Shown: positions 25,648 to 35,401 of the stretch, one piece after another
Numbering within the stretch: the first letter of the stretch is position 1
How the letters are laid out: each line of letters starts with the position of its first letter
Notes under the pieces: generated by a model
What the model saw: the letters and a program-made list of their open reading frames with translations, nothing else
Told to the model about the DNA's origin: nothing
Databases searched by the model: none
NCBI RefSeq assembly: GCF_011516635.5
Contig: NZ_CP096255.1
Span: 6,322,501-6,386,500 of the forward strand
Direction: 5' to 3'
Source: Bradyrhizobium barranii subsp. apii
GTDB taxonomy: Bacteria; Pseudomonadota; Alphaproteobacteria; Rhizobiales; Xanthobacteraceae
DNA: 64,000 bases
Position numbers and translations under genes: made by a program

Positions 25648-28551
25648 TCACTGGCAGGCTTCGCATTCGGGGTCGTCGATCCGGCAGGCGTTGATGCCGT
25701 CGAGATCGGGAGCCACCGCCGTCGGGATCATGATCGGGGCGTGCGACACCACGCTCGATGCCGACACCGCATTGAGCTTGCCGTCGGTGCCCTTCAGCGT
25801 CGACTTCTCGACGTGCGTGGCGCTGCGCGAGCGCAGGTAATAAGTGGTTTTCAAGCCGCGCCGCCATGCCAGCCGGTAGAGCGTGTCGAGCTTCTTGCCG
25901 GAGGGATTGGCGATGTAGAGGTTGAGCGACTGCGACTGGTCGATCCACTTCTGCCGGCGGGCGGCCGCCTCGATCAGCCAGGCGCTGTCGATCTCGAATG
26001 CTGTCGCATAGAGCGCCTTGAGATCGTCCGGCACGCGGTCGATCTGGCCCACGCTGCCGTCGAAATATTTGAGGTCGGAGACCATCACCTCGTCCCACAG
26101 GCCCCTCACCTTCAGGTCGCGCACGAGGAATTCGTTCACGACGGTGAAGTCACCCGACATGTTCGATTTGACGAACAGATTCTGGTAGTTCGGCTCGATC
26201 GACTGCGAGACGCCGCAGATGTTGGAGATTGTCGCGGTCGGCGCAATCGCCATGACGTTGGAGTTGCGCATGCCGCTCGTCGTGACCTTCTTGCGGAGGC
26301 GATCCCAGTCCAGCGTGGACGAGCGGTCGGCGTCGAGGCCGCCGCGGGCCTCCGCGACGAACTGGATGGAGTCGATCGGCAGGATGCCCTTCGACCACAG
26401 CGAGCCCTCGAAGCTGGGGTAACGCCCGCGCTCCACAGCGAGATCCGACGACGCTTCAATCGCGTGATAGGAAATCGCCTCCATGCTGACATCTGCAAAG
26501 GTGACAGCCGCGTCCGAGGCGATCGGAATGCGCTGGACCTGAAGCGCCTCCTGAAAACCCATCAGGCCGAGGCCGACCGGGCGGTGGCGCATGTTGGAGC
26601 GCCGCGCCTCCGGGATTGTATAGAAATTGATGTCGATGACGTTGTCGAGCATCCGTACGGCGGTCTTGACCGTCCGCTTCAACTTGGCCTGATCGATGTC
26701 GGCAGCGCCGACATGAGCGAGCATGTTGATGGAGCCGAGATTACAGACCGCGACCTCGTCGGCCGAGGTGTTCAGCGTGATCTCGGTGCAGAGATTCGAG
26801 GAGTGGATCACGCCCACGTGCCGCTGCGGCGAGCGCAGATTGCAGGGGTCTTTGAAGGTGATCCAGGGATGCCCGGTCTCGAACAGCATGGTCAGCATGC
26901 GGCGCCACAGATCGGTCGCGCGCACCGTCTTGAACACGCGTAGGCCGCCGGCCTTCGCCTTCGCCTCATACGCCTCATAGGCGGTCTTGAAGGCTGATCC
27001 ATAGAGATCGTGCAGATCGGGGGTCTCGTCCGGCGAGAACAGCGTCCATTCGCCGTCGGCATCGACGCGCTGCATGAACAGATCAGGCACCCAGTTGGCG
27101 GTGTTCATGTCGTGGGTGCGGCGGCGGTCGTCGCCGGTGTTCTTGCGCAGATCGAGGAACTCCTCGATGTCGACGTGCCAGGTCTCGAGATAGGCGCAGA
27201 CCGCCCCCTTACGCTTGCCGCCCTGGTTGACCGCGATCGCGGTGTCGTTGGCGACCTTGAGGAACGGGATGATGCCCTGGCTTTCGCCGTTGGTACCCTT
27301 GATGTGCGCGCCGAGGCCGCGCACCGGCGTCCAGTCGTTGCCGAGGCCGCCGGAATACTTTGCGAGGAGCGCGTTGTCCTTGACCGACTTGAAGATGCCG
27401 TCGAGATCGTCGGAGACCGTGGTGAGGAAGCAGGACGACAGCTGCGGGCGCAGCGTGCCCGAATTGAACAATGTTGGCGTCGAAGCCATGAAGTCGAACG
27501 AGGACAGCAGATCGTAGAACTCGACCGCCTTGCCTTCGCGGTCGATCTCGCGCACGGCAAGGCCCATCGCGACGCGCATGAAGAAGGCCTGCGGCAATTC
27601 AATGCGCTTGCCATGCACATGCAGGAAATAGCGATCGTAGAGCGTCTGGAGGCCGAGAAACTGGAAGTTGAGGTCACGCTCGGGCTTCAGCGCCGCCGCG
27701 ATCCGGCCGAGGTCAAAGCGGGCGAGTTCAGGATCGAGCAGCTCGGCCGCAATCCCTGTTTTCACATAGGCCGGAAAATACTCGGCATAGCGCGTCGCCA
27801 TGTCGGCCTGCGACGCGGAGGTGGAAACGCCATGGACGTAGGACAGCACCTCGCCGCGCAGCTTGTCCAGCAGCAGGCGCGCGCTGACATAGGCGTAGTT
27901 GGGCTCCTGCTCGACCAGCGTGCGCGCGGCCATGATCGAGGCCAGCGCCAGCTCGTCCTGGCTGATGCCGTCGTAGAGATTGCGGGTGGTCTCGGTCAGC
28001 ACGGGTGCAGCGGAGACACCATCGAGGCCCGCGCAGGCCTCGCCGATGATGAGCGCGAGACGCTTGGTATCGAGCCCGATGCGCGAGCCGTCGGCCAGTG
28101 TGACGTGGAGCTCGGGCACGGCAGCCGTCTGGGGTTCCGCGGCGGCCTCCTCCGCACGTTGGCGGGATCGTTGCTCGCGATACAGCACATAGGCACGCGC
28201 GACCTTGTGGTGCTCGCTGCGCATCAGCGCGAGCTCTACCTGGTCCTGCACGTCCTCGATATGGAAGGTGCGGCCCTCGCCGGCACGGCGCATCAGCGCG
28301 GTGAGGACTTCAGATGTGAGCTGCTCGACACTCTCATGCACGCGGCGCGAGGCGACCGCGCTGGTGCCTTCGACCGCGAGAAAAGCCTTGGTCATGGCAA
28401 CCGCGATCTTGGCGGAATCGAACGGCGAGACCTTTCCGTTGCGACGGATGATCTGCATGGACGGCTCGCTGGAAGCCGCCGCAAGTGACTGTGGACGCAA
28501 CTGGATGATGGGTGCGGAAGCGCCTTCCGCGTCGTGCAGATTCAGTGACAT
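25648..28551 (-). CDS. nrdA: Class Ia ribonucleotide reductase, large (catalytic) subunit
   Basis: The 967-residue protein reduces ribonucleoside diphosphates in the cytoplasm. An ATP-cone domain (IRRNGKVSPFDSAKIAVAM) begins near residue 35. The catalytic barrel carries SNLCTEITLN with the active-site Asn-Cys-Glu, and the C-terminus ends DPECEACQ with the redox-shuttle cysteines. I chose the ATG at 28551 (MSLNLHDAEGAS) rather than the longer frame to 28662, because that upstream part lies in the riboswitch leader. The gene is co-transcribed with nrdB. Riboswitch control implies that the cell shuts this enzyme down when B12 is available and a B12-dependent class II enzyme (NrdJ, not in this window) can take over. 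Confidence 0.95.
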   Translation of the reverse strand: MSLNLHDAEGASAPIIQLRPQSLAAASSEPSMQIIRRNGKVSPFDSAKIAVAMTKAFLAVEGTSAVASRRVHESVEQLTSEVLTALMRRAGEGRTFHIEDVQDQVELALMRSEHHKVARAYVLYREQRSRQRAEEAAAEPQTAAVPELHVTLADGSRIGLDTKRLALIIGEACAGLDGVSAAPVLTETTRNLYDGISQDELALASIMAARTLVEQEPNYAYVSARLLLDKLRGEVLSYVHGVSTSASQADMATRYAEYFPAYVKTGIAAELLDPELARFDLGRIAAALKPERDLNFQFLGLQTLYDRYFLHVHGKRIELPQAFFMRVAMGLAVREIDREGKAVEFYDLLSSFDFMASTPTLFNSGTLRPQLSSCFLTTVSDDLDGIFKSVKDNALLAKYSGGLGNDWTPVRGLGAHIKGTNGESQGIIPFLKVANDTAIAVNQGGKRKGAVCAYLETWHVDIEEFLDLRKNTGDDRRRTHDMNTANWVPDLFMQRVDADGEWTLFSPDETPDLHDLYGSAFKTAYEAYEAKAKAGGLRVFKTVRATDLWRRMLTMLFETGHPWITFKDPCNLRSPQRHVGVIHSSNLCTEITLNTSADEVAVCNLGSINMLAHVGAADIDQAKLKRTVKTAVRMLDNVIDINFYTIPEARRSNMRHRPVGLGLMGFQEALQVQRIPIASDAAVTFADVSMEAISYHAIEASSDLAVERGRYPSFEGSLWSKGILPIDSIQFVAEARGGLDADRSSTLDWDRLRKKVTTSGMRNSNVMAIAPTATISNICGVSQSIEPNYQNLFVKSNMSGDFTVVNEFLVRDLKVRGLWDEVMVSDLKYFDGSVGQIDRVPDDLKALYATAFEIDSAWLIEAAARRQKWIDQSQSLNLYIANPSGKKLDTLYRLAWRRGLKTTYYLRSRSATHVEKSTLKGTDGKLNAVSASSVVSHAPIMIPTAVAPDLDGINACRIDDPECEACQ

Positions 28552-28685
28552 CAATCGGCCCCGTGATGCGCGCGTTGTGTTTGAACGGGGCTTTTGGAAA
28601 GGACGCCGCAGAATCGCCGGCAGCAAAGCGCCGGACGGTGCATGCAAGCGACCGACGGACACCCCGCCCGTGGACGTTCAGATCG

Positions 28686-28858
28686 TCACGGCAGGTCTCC
28701 TGGCTCGCAGGTCATCGCTCGCTTCCCGTCTTCCCAATGCACGGACGCACCAGTGACGCTTGTTCGGAAGCAGCTCGCTGCTGACAGTTGCGGGGGCAGC
28801 GCCGGAATTCCTCGCCAAAGGTGAGGTTCACCGGCTTCCCTCTTAGCCACTAAATCTT
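28686..28858 (-). promoter_or_regulatory. Cobalamin (B12) riboswitch in the nrdAB leader
   Basis: Read on the minus strand, the segment contains in order GGGAAGCCGGTGAA, GAATTCCGGCGCTGCCCCCG followed by CAACTGTCAGC (the B12 box), GTCACTGG, TTGGGAAGACGGGAAG and GAGCCAGGAGACCTGCC. These are the conserved elements of the cobalamin riboswitch in the correct order and spacing. It ends about 135 bases before the nrdA start codon. Family knowledge says that adenosylcobalamin binding represses the downstream gene. Confidence 0.95.
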
Positions 28859-29124
28859 GCGATCCAGCGGAACCGTGACGCCCACATGTGGTGATATTCG
28901 CGACGATGTGTCAACGATTCGTTTGAATAGCCGTCCCGTATTCGCTGTGGAATGTGGGAGTTCCCCACCTTGAGCCTTAATATCTAGCTCGGTCATAGGG
29001 GTCGCGCGCCTTGCCCCATAGTGAAGCCAGTTGCCCGATTGCGACCTTCGTCCCCAACGCGCTTCCGGCCCATCCAAATCAATAGAAAGAACCGAAATGA
29101 TCATCATAGTTGAAGAAGATGCCG

Positions 29125-31521
29125 TCAGAATTTGAACGACGTCTCGATCTCGTATGTACGTCTCGCTCCTAGGAACACCTGGTCCGGATAAAATGGATCG
29201 CTCCACGCCGCATACTTAGTACCCGTGAAGTTTCGGACCCGGAACGTGACGCGCGTGTTGTCGAAGGTCGGGAACGTCCTGGACTTCGGAATGTCGACAA
29301 ACGCAAAGGCGTCGGCGGTCGTATAGGCGAGCATCGTCACCGTATTGGCATCCGTGGTGTAGCGGTCGCCGACGTGGCGCACCGAGAAGCCGGCTTCGAC
29401 GGGCAGCCAGCCCGGATTGAGGAAGCGATAGGATGCACCGCCGTTGACAATCAGTGCGGGAATGTTCGGAGGCGCGTTTCCGGAGAACGAGCCGCCAGTG
29501 AAATCGTAGTCCGCATATCGGGCGTGGACATAGGCAACGTTACCCCAGATCTTGAGCTCGGGGATCGGCCGGACCGCCGCGGCGAACTCCACGCCCTGCG
29601 ACTTGACCTTGCCCGCGATGTTGAGAGTCTGGCCCGCCTGCGCCGTATAGACGTTGCTGCGCTCGATATCGAAAGCCGCGAAGGTCCACTCGGCGCGTCC
29701 ATTCCACCACAGGTTCTTGACGCCCGTCTCGTAACTGCGCGCGTCCGAAAGGGTCACTTTTTGCGTCGGACTTAGGAGGAAGATGCTGCCGCCCGACAAA
29801 TCGCTGGCCGTTGCGTACTGGCTGTAGAACGTCGTGCCCTGGAACGCTTCCCAGGTGTAGCCGATCCGCCCCGTTACCGGGTCCCAGTTTGTCGAATAAG
29901 GGAAGCCGGCCTTGTTCGCGCCGAAGGCGTTGGTCGACTCGCGATCGAGCATGAAAGGATTGTAGCGCAAGCCACCGATCAGGGCGAAGGTCGGCGTCAG
30001 CTTCAAGCGGTCTTCGATATTGAGTGCAACGCTGTCGATGGTGGCCGTCTGCCGCTGCGTCGTCAGCAAGCCGTAATATCCGCGGTCGGGGTCGACGAGG
30101 CTGACGACGTCATGCGGGAAGTTGGCCGCCGCTGGCCGCGTGAATTCAAGATGATAGGCCTCGACGCCGGTCACCATGCGGTTGTCCATGCCGAAGAAGC
30201 GCGAATTCCACGTCACGTCGGTATTGTTGCCGACCGTGTTCTGGTTGTGATGCACGAAGAAGCGCTCGCGATCGACCAGATTGTTGGTCGTGTTGAATGC
30301 GCTGACCTCGTTATTGTACCAATCGCGGCTGGAATTGTACTCATAGGTCTGGCTCCTGAGGGTGACGTCATTCGTCAAATTCCACTCGAAGCCGGTACGC
30401 AGCCACGTCTCGTCGACCTTCTTGTGATTGTCGAGCACGTTGTAGTTCGTGCTGAGCGTTCTGCTGTCGACGGTGACGGCGCCGAGATTGCTGCCGTTGT
30501 AATCGGACACTTTCGTGCCCGATACGATCCCACTCGTCGCGTAGGGCCCGCTGAAAGCGACTGGGACCAGCGGCGTGCCTTCGTAGACATGACCATAATA
30601 GTTCTTGTATTCGGCGGCGACGAACACCTTGAACGTCTGCGACAAGCGATAGTCGAGCTGGCCGGAGACATGGAGATTCCTGGCGTCGGTCCCGTCGATG
30701 AATCCATTGACATCCGACTGGCTTATGTCGAAGCGATAGTCCAGGCCTTGGATGTTCGTGCTGCCGCCCGACCCGAAGCCCGTTCGATAGCTGCCATAGG
30801 AATCAAACCCGACAAACGCTTCGTTCTGGATCGCTCCGGTATGCGGGGCCTTCGTAACGTAGTTGACCGCGCCTCCGACCGCGCCCTGACCTGACATCAA
30901 CGACGACGGCCCCTTGATAAATTCGACGCGGTCGAGGTTGAACGTTTCCATCGGCTGGGCCGTGAAGCCCGAGGGACCGATGTTGATGCCGTTATATATC
31001 ACGTTGACCTGGTTGCCCTGGAAACCACGGATCGTGAACGAAGGATCGTTCGGTGCGTCCACTGCGGTAACGCCCGTCGCTCCCTTCGCGGTATCGAACA
31101 CGGTGTGATAACCCTGCTCGCGGATCGTCTCCGCGCCCACCACGTCCACAGAGGAAGGTATCTGACGCGGCGTGAGCCCGAGCCGGCTCGCCCCCAGAGC
31201 CACGACATTCGTATTGAGCGGCGTCGGCTTTGCTCCCGCCCCCTGCTCGGACGAGGTCGCCGGCGCAGCCGTTCCGCTCGCAGGCGCGCGCCCTTGCCGT
31301 GCCACCCGACTGGACGCCGATCGCGTGGAGACGTTCCTGCGCTTTGCCTGTTGCTTGGGCACCTGCACGACAACTGCGGGCAACGCCGTCGCCGAATCCG
31401 ATCGTGCGGGAGACGGGGACGCCGCCTGCGCCCATGTGCAATCCGGATTTAGAGCGATTACACATAGCAGCGTAGAAAATGAAGTCGAACTCAACCACCC
31501 GCGCAAAGACACGTTGCCCAT
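29125..31521 (-). CDS. TonB-dependent siderophore/metal receptor
   Basis: The 798-residue outer-membrane receptor has an exported N-terminus (WLSSTSFSTLLCVIALN), a possible TonB box LPAVVVQVPKQQ, and a long Arg/Ala/Ser-rich linker (residues about 55-105). The plug begins TPRQIPSSVDVVGAETIREQ and has GFQGNQVNVIYNGINIG and FIKGPSSLMSGQGAVGGAVN. The 22-strand barrel ends in the aromatic strand YEIETSFKF. Plug sequences resemble FhuA/FcuA-type siderophore receptors. It is divergent from an ABC-2-type transporter operon across 189 bases that hold a perfect inverted repeat, so the two units are probably co-regulated. The ligand is not determinable here. Confidence 0.9.
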   Translation of the reverse strand: MGNVSLRGWLSSTSFSTLLCVIALNPDCTWAQAASPSPARSDSATALPAVVVQVPKQQAKRRNVSTRSASSRVARQGRAPASGTAAPATSSEQGAGAKPTPLNTNVVALGASRLGLTPRQIPSSVDVVGAETIREQGYHTVFDTAKGATGVTAVDAPNDPSFTIRGFQGNQVNVIYNGINIGPSGFTAQPMETFNLDRVEFIKGPSSLMSGQGAVGGAVNYVTKAPHTGAIQNEAFVGFDSYGSYRTGFGSGGSTNIQGLDYRFDISQSDVNGFIDGTDARNLHVSGQLDYRLSQTFKVFVAAEYKNYYGHVYEGTPLVPVAFSGPYATSGIVSGTKVSDYNGSNLGAVTVDSRTLSTNYNVLDNHKKVDETWLRTGFEWNLTNDVTLRSQTYEYNSSRDWYNNEVSAFNTTNNLVDRERFFVHHNQNTVGNNTDVTWNSRFFGMDNRMVTGVEAYHLEFTRPAAANFPHDVVSLVDPDRGYYGLLTTQRQTATIDSVALNIEDRLKLTPTFALIGGLRYNPFMLDRESTNAFGANKAGFPYSTNWDPVTGRIGYTWEAFQGTTFYSQYATASDLSGGSIFLLSPTQKVTLSDARSYETGVKNLWWNGRAEWTFAAFDIERSNVYTAQAGQTLNIAGKVKSQGVEFAAAVRPIPELKIWGNVAYVHARYADYDFTGGSFSGNAPPNIPALIVNGGASYRFLNPGWLPVEAGFSVRHVGDRYTTDANTVTMLAYTTADAFAFVDIPKSRTFPTFDNTRVTFRVRNFTGTKYAAWSDPFYPDQVFLGARRTYEIETSFKF

Positions 31522-31574
31522 TTATCGCCCCACCAGATTACGCAGCCCACAGCCTTGATGAGCGCATCTATATG

Positions 31575-31604
31575 AGTATGATGTCAACGAGAAAACATCA
31601 TACT
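31575..31604. promoter_or_regulatory. Perfect 10-base inverted repeat between divergent receptor and ABC operon
   Basis: AGTATGATGT (31575-31584) and ACATCATACT (31595-31604) are exact inverted copies separated by 10 bases. Each arm begins one helical turn from the end of the other, as in an operator bound by a dimeric regulator. It lies 54 bases upstream of the receptor start. It does not match Fur, Irr, RirA or Zur patterns that I know. Confidence 0.65.
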
Positions 31605-31710
31605 GACGATTTGGCCGTTCGATCGTGTCGAGGGCCGCTCGTTGTTTCGATCCGCGCGGACAAGATGATGTCCTTCACACCCCCGTAACAACGGCTCGCT
31701 AGGGGACCTC

Positions 31711-32415
31711 ATGCTTGATGCTATCGACGTGACAAAACAATTTGGCGCGAACACCGCACTCGACGGAGTTTCGCTCAGCGTTTCACCCGGCGACATCTAT
31801 TGTCTTCTCGGCGCGAATGGCGCGGGCAAGACGACGCTCGTCAATCTGTTCCTGAACTTCATCGAGCCCACCTCCGGCAACCTGAAGATCGGAGAGCTGG
31901 ATGTGACGCTCAAGCCGCTGGAGACGAAGCGGCTGCTCGCCTACATTCCGGAGCAGGTCACGCTCTACGCGCCCCTGACCGGCCTTGAAAATCTGGCGTT
32001 CTTCTCCTCGCTCGCGATCGGCGAACAGCTTGCGCGCCCCAGACTGCTTGAATTGCTGGAAGCCGCCGGGCTTCCGTCCGGCGCGGCCGACAACAGGGGT
32101 GCCACTTATTCCAAGGGGATGCGCCAGAAGGTCGGCATCGCCATCGCACTCGCCAAGAATGCGAAGGCGCTGCTGCTCGACGAGCCGACATCCGGCCTCG
32201 ACCCATCGGCCGCAAACGAATTCTCCGAATTGCTCGTCAATGCAAGCAGAAGCGGCGTGGCCATCCTGACGACCACACACGACCTCTTCCATGCCAAGCA
32301 GACCGGGACGCGTATCGGAATCATGAAGCGCGGACGGCTGGTCGACGAGCTCAAGAGCGAGGACGTGAGCCACGCCGACCTCGAGGCGCTCTATCTCAAG
32401 CACATGAAGAACTGA
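31711..32415 (+). CDS. ABC-2-type transporter ATPase
   Basis: The 234-residue ATPase has Walker A GANGAGKTT, signature YSKGMRQKVGIA, Walker B LLLDEPTSGLDP and switch TTTHDLF. The signature motif and short length place it with ATPases of ABC-2 exporters (CcmA/NosF/DrrA-like). AGGGGA precedes the ATG. Two membrane proteins follow directly, so it heads a three-gene export operon. Confidence 0.88.
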   Translation: MLDAIDVTKQFGANTALDGVSLSVSPGDIYCLLGANGAGKTTLVNLFLNFIEPTSGNLKIGELDVTLKPLETKRLLAYIPEQVTLYAPLTGLENLAFFSSLAIGEQLARPRLLELLEAAGLPSGAADNRGATYSKGMRQKVGIAIALAKNAKALLLDEPTSGLDPSAANEFSELLVNASRSGVAILTTTHDLFHAKQTGTRIGIMKRGRLVDELKSEDVSHADLEALYLKHMKN

Positions 32416-32416
32416 C

Positions 32417-33808
32417 GTGTTTCGCACTATCGCTGTCAAAGACCTGCGTGAGCTCTCACGCGACGGCCGCCTCCTCTGGGGTGCAATTCTGATCATGGCG
32501 CTGATGCTTGTCGCATCTGCGGCGGGATGGAACAGGCAGGCGCAAGTCAACAGCGAGCGCACGGCGGGACAGGCTCTCGACTACCAGGCCTGGCTCAACC
32601 AAGGCCCCCGTCATCCGCACGATGCGGCAGAGCAGGGTATGCACGTCTTCAAACCAGAGCCTCCGCTTGCGGTTTTTGACCCCGGCATCGAGCCGTTTGT
32701 CGGCTCGACGGTCTGGCTTCAGGCGCACCGCCAGAGCGAGCTCAAGTTCAGGCCGGCGCAGGACGCGACGGGATTGCAGCGGTTCGGTGAACTGTCGCCC
32801 GCCTGGATCCTCCAGGTTCTGCTGCCGCTTCTCATCGTCATCGTCGGCTTCAATGCGGTCAGCGGCGAGCGCGGGACGTTGCGCCAACTGCTCAGTATCG
32901 GTGTTTCCGGCCGCAGCCTGCTGCTGGGCAAGGCCGTCGCACTCGCAGGCTGCGTAGGCATTCTCATCGTACCGCTCGGCCTCGCTTTCGCGACCATCGT
33001 GCTGGCGCGGCTGCCCGCCGGGGAGCGGCTAGATGTCGCATACCGCATGATGCTGTTGTCGGCCGGTTATGGCCTCTACCTCGGTTTCTACATTTTCCTG
33101 ACGCTCGCGATATCCGCCCTCGCCCGCTCGTCGCGCGCGGCGCTCGTGCTGCTGCTCGGCTTCTGGGTCACGACGACACTGATCGCACCGCGCACCGCGT
33201 CCGAGGCAGCAAACCTCGTCTATCCAACACCGTCGCGGCTCGACTTCAACGATCATCTATCCCACGAGATATCCGAGGCCGCCGACGAAGCCTGGAACAG
33301 CAATTTCGGCGTTCGCACGCAATGGGACGCTTCACTGCCCCTGAGCAAATGGGGAGCGGCGCTGAAAGTCGACGACCAGGCAGGCTACGGGGTGCTCGAT
33401 AAGACCTTCGGCAAACTCTGGGATACGTTCGAGAACCAGCAGCGCCTGCAGCAATACGGCGGGATAGCAATCCCCGTCATCGCGCTCCGCGATTTCTCCA
33501 TGGGACTGGCCGGGACCGATTTCTCGCAACACCGGGACTTTTCGACGGCCGCGGAAATGCAGCGCCGCAAGATCCAGGACATCGTCAGCCAGGACCTGAT
33601 CGATCATGCCGACCCGCTCGGCAATGCGCACTTTACCTACAAGGCTCAGTCCAGCTTGTGGGCAACTGTGCCGCAGTTCAAGTATCAGCTTCCGCCGGCA
33701 TCGTTCGCGTTGACGCATCATTGGCCCGCGCTCGTGCTGCTCGCCATCACGTTCGGCCTCGCGATTGGCCTCGCGCGGTATGGCATTTCTCGTCCGCTGA
33801 TGCGCTGA
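32417..33808 (+). CDS. ABC-2-type permease (DUF3526-like), first subunit
   Basis: The 463-residue protein has a GTG start one base after the ATPase stop. One membrane helix near residue 22 is followed by a large periplasmic domain, then a bundle of helices (LQVLLPLLIVIVGFNAVSGE, LAGCVGILIVPLGLAF, LGFYIFLTLAISALA), a second extracytoplasmic domain of about 180 residues and a final helix near the C-terminus. SGERGTLRQLLSIGVS is the typical ABC-2 loop. This layout fits the DUF3526/NosY-type permeases. The exported substrate is unknown; the divergent TonB receptor suggests a role in metal or metallophore traffic. Confidence 0.8.
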   Translation: MFRTIAVKDLRELSRDGRLLWGAILIMALMLVASAAGWNRQAQVNSERTAGQALDYQAWLNQGPRHPHDAAEQGMHVFKPEPPLAVFDPGIEPFVGSTVWLQAHRQSELKFRPAQDATGLQRFGELSPAWILQVLLPLLIVIVGFNAVSGERGTLRQLLSIGVSGRSLLLGKAVALAGCVGILIVPLGLAFATIVLARLPAGERLDVAYRMMLLSAGYGLYLGFYIFLTLAISALARSSRAALVLLLGFWVTTTLIAPRTASEAANLVYPTPSRLDFNDHLSHEISEAADEAWNSNFGVRTQWDASLPLSKWGAALKVDDQAGYGVLDKTFGKLWDTFENQQRLQQYGGIAIPVIALRDFSMGLAGTDFSQHRDFSTAAEMQRRKIQDIVSQDLIDHADPLGNAHFTYKAQSSLWATVPQFKYQLPPASFALTHHWPALVLLAITFGLAIGLARYGISRPLMR

Positions 33809-33818
33809 GGCTGCCGGC

Positions 33819-35287
33819 ATGATCTCCTCACAGCCCCGTTCGACCTTCTGGCTGATCGTGCGTCATGAAGCGCGGATCATGTTCCGTGACGGCACCTTGC
33901 CCCTGGTCGCGGCCGTCCTGGCCCTCATGGTCGGCTGCGGCCTCTTCGTTGGGCTCGCCCAGGCTTCCTTGCGCGATCGCATGCTGGTCGACGTCGTGAA
34001 GCACGAGCGGGAGACCCAGACGGAGAATCGGCAAACGCTGAACTCGGTTCTTGCAGGCAAGGAAGCCCTGGTGCCGTTCTCGAATCCGGCAAACCCGGCC
34101 GCACTGGCGGGAACACTGGCCGGACGGCACGCAACGCTGCCGAACGCGGCTCTGGCGGCGCTCTCGGTCGGCCAGTCGGACCTGATGCCGAACTACTACC
34201 GCATCACCTATCTGAGCAAAGTCCAGTTCATGTACGATACGGAGATCGAGAATCCCTGGAATTTGCTGAGCGGTCATTTCGACCTATCGTTCGTGATCGT
34301 GTTCGTGCTGCCCTTGCTGGTGATTGCACTGGCTTACAATTTGCTGTCTGCGGAGCGCGAGCAAGGCACCTTGCGCATGCTGTGCTCGCAACCAATCTCG
34401 GTCGTAACGATCCTCGGCGGGAAGGTATTCGTGCGCCTGCTCGCCGTTCTTGCCGTCACCATCCCGCTGCCGCTCGCGGTGCTGCTGCTGATCCGTCCCG
34501 AGGCGCGTGGCGCGGAGCAGGTCATGCTCATGTTGTCATGGTCAATGCTCGTCGGCAGCTATGCGTTGTTCTGGTTCGTGCTGGCAGTCCTGGTCAACGC
34601 CGCCGGCCGGTCGTCCTCCGCCAACGCATTGATCATGGCCGCGATCTGGACCGTGCTCGTCCTGATCCTGCCGGTCGCGCTCAATCTCGTCGTCAACGTC
34701 GTCAGTCCGGCGCCATCCCGCACCGAGCTTGCGAGCCGTACGCGTGTCGTAACGGCGGACGCCTTGCTCGAATAGAAAACCTCTACAGCGCAGACTATCG
34801 CTACGCGTCGGACCCTGAATCGCTGCAAGTGAAGGATGGGCACATCGAGGTCCCCGCCCGCATGCGCGCATTCTTCCTGGCCAAGCAGCGCGTGGACGAA
34901 CAGGTCGAGCCCCTGCTCAAGCGCTTCGATCAACAACTGCTTCAGCAACAGAAGCTGGTGGACGTGCTGGGCTTTCTGTCGCCCGCCATCCTCGTCAACG
35001 AGGCGCTGAATGCGATCGCCGGCACCGACTCGCGCCGATTCGTCGCCTTCAAAACGCAGACGGAGGTATTTCATAACTCCTGGCGGGAGCATTTTGCGCC
35101 GAGGATCAAGGACAATCTCGCGACCACGGCTGACGACCTGGAGGCACTTCCGCGCTGGCACTGGATCGAGTTACCGGCAAGTGACGTCAACTGGCGCGTC
35201 GGGTCGCGCATCCTTCTCTTCCTGATACTTGTGGCCGGTTTCGGGACGGTTGCGCTTGCCCGCTCAGCGCGCGGACCGGTGATTTGA
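33819..35287 (+). pseudogene. ABC-2-type permease, second subunit, frameshifted
   Basis: The first 318 residues parallel the preceding permease: FWLIVRHEARIMFRDGTLPL, then VIALAYNLLSAEREQGTLRM and helices up to ALIMAAIWTVLVLILPVALN. A frameshift near 34770 ends the protein at a TAG (ADALLE-stop). In the next frame the protein continues IENLYSADYRYASDPESLQV and ends with the last helix GSRILLFLILVAGFG at 35287. Joined, the two parts give a normal length of about 485 residues. Loss of the second extracytoplasmic domain and last helix would be expected to inactivate the exporter unless the truncated form still works. Confidence 0.82.
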
Positions 35288-35401
35288 GCCACCGAATGTG
35301 ATTGCTGGGCAACACAGGGCCAATCCTCGACCTCCTCCCCACGTTGCTTGTTTGATTCGCTCTTTCCGTGTGGTACGCCTGCCACAGGAGTTGAGTGATA
35401 T

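Noticed and set aside
24438..28488. Long plus-strand open frames opposite nrdB and nrdA (333, 499 and 492 codons)
   Set aside because: They mirror the codons of nrdAB, are rich in Arg/His/Val as such shadows are, and match no family.
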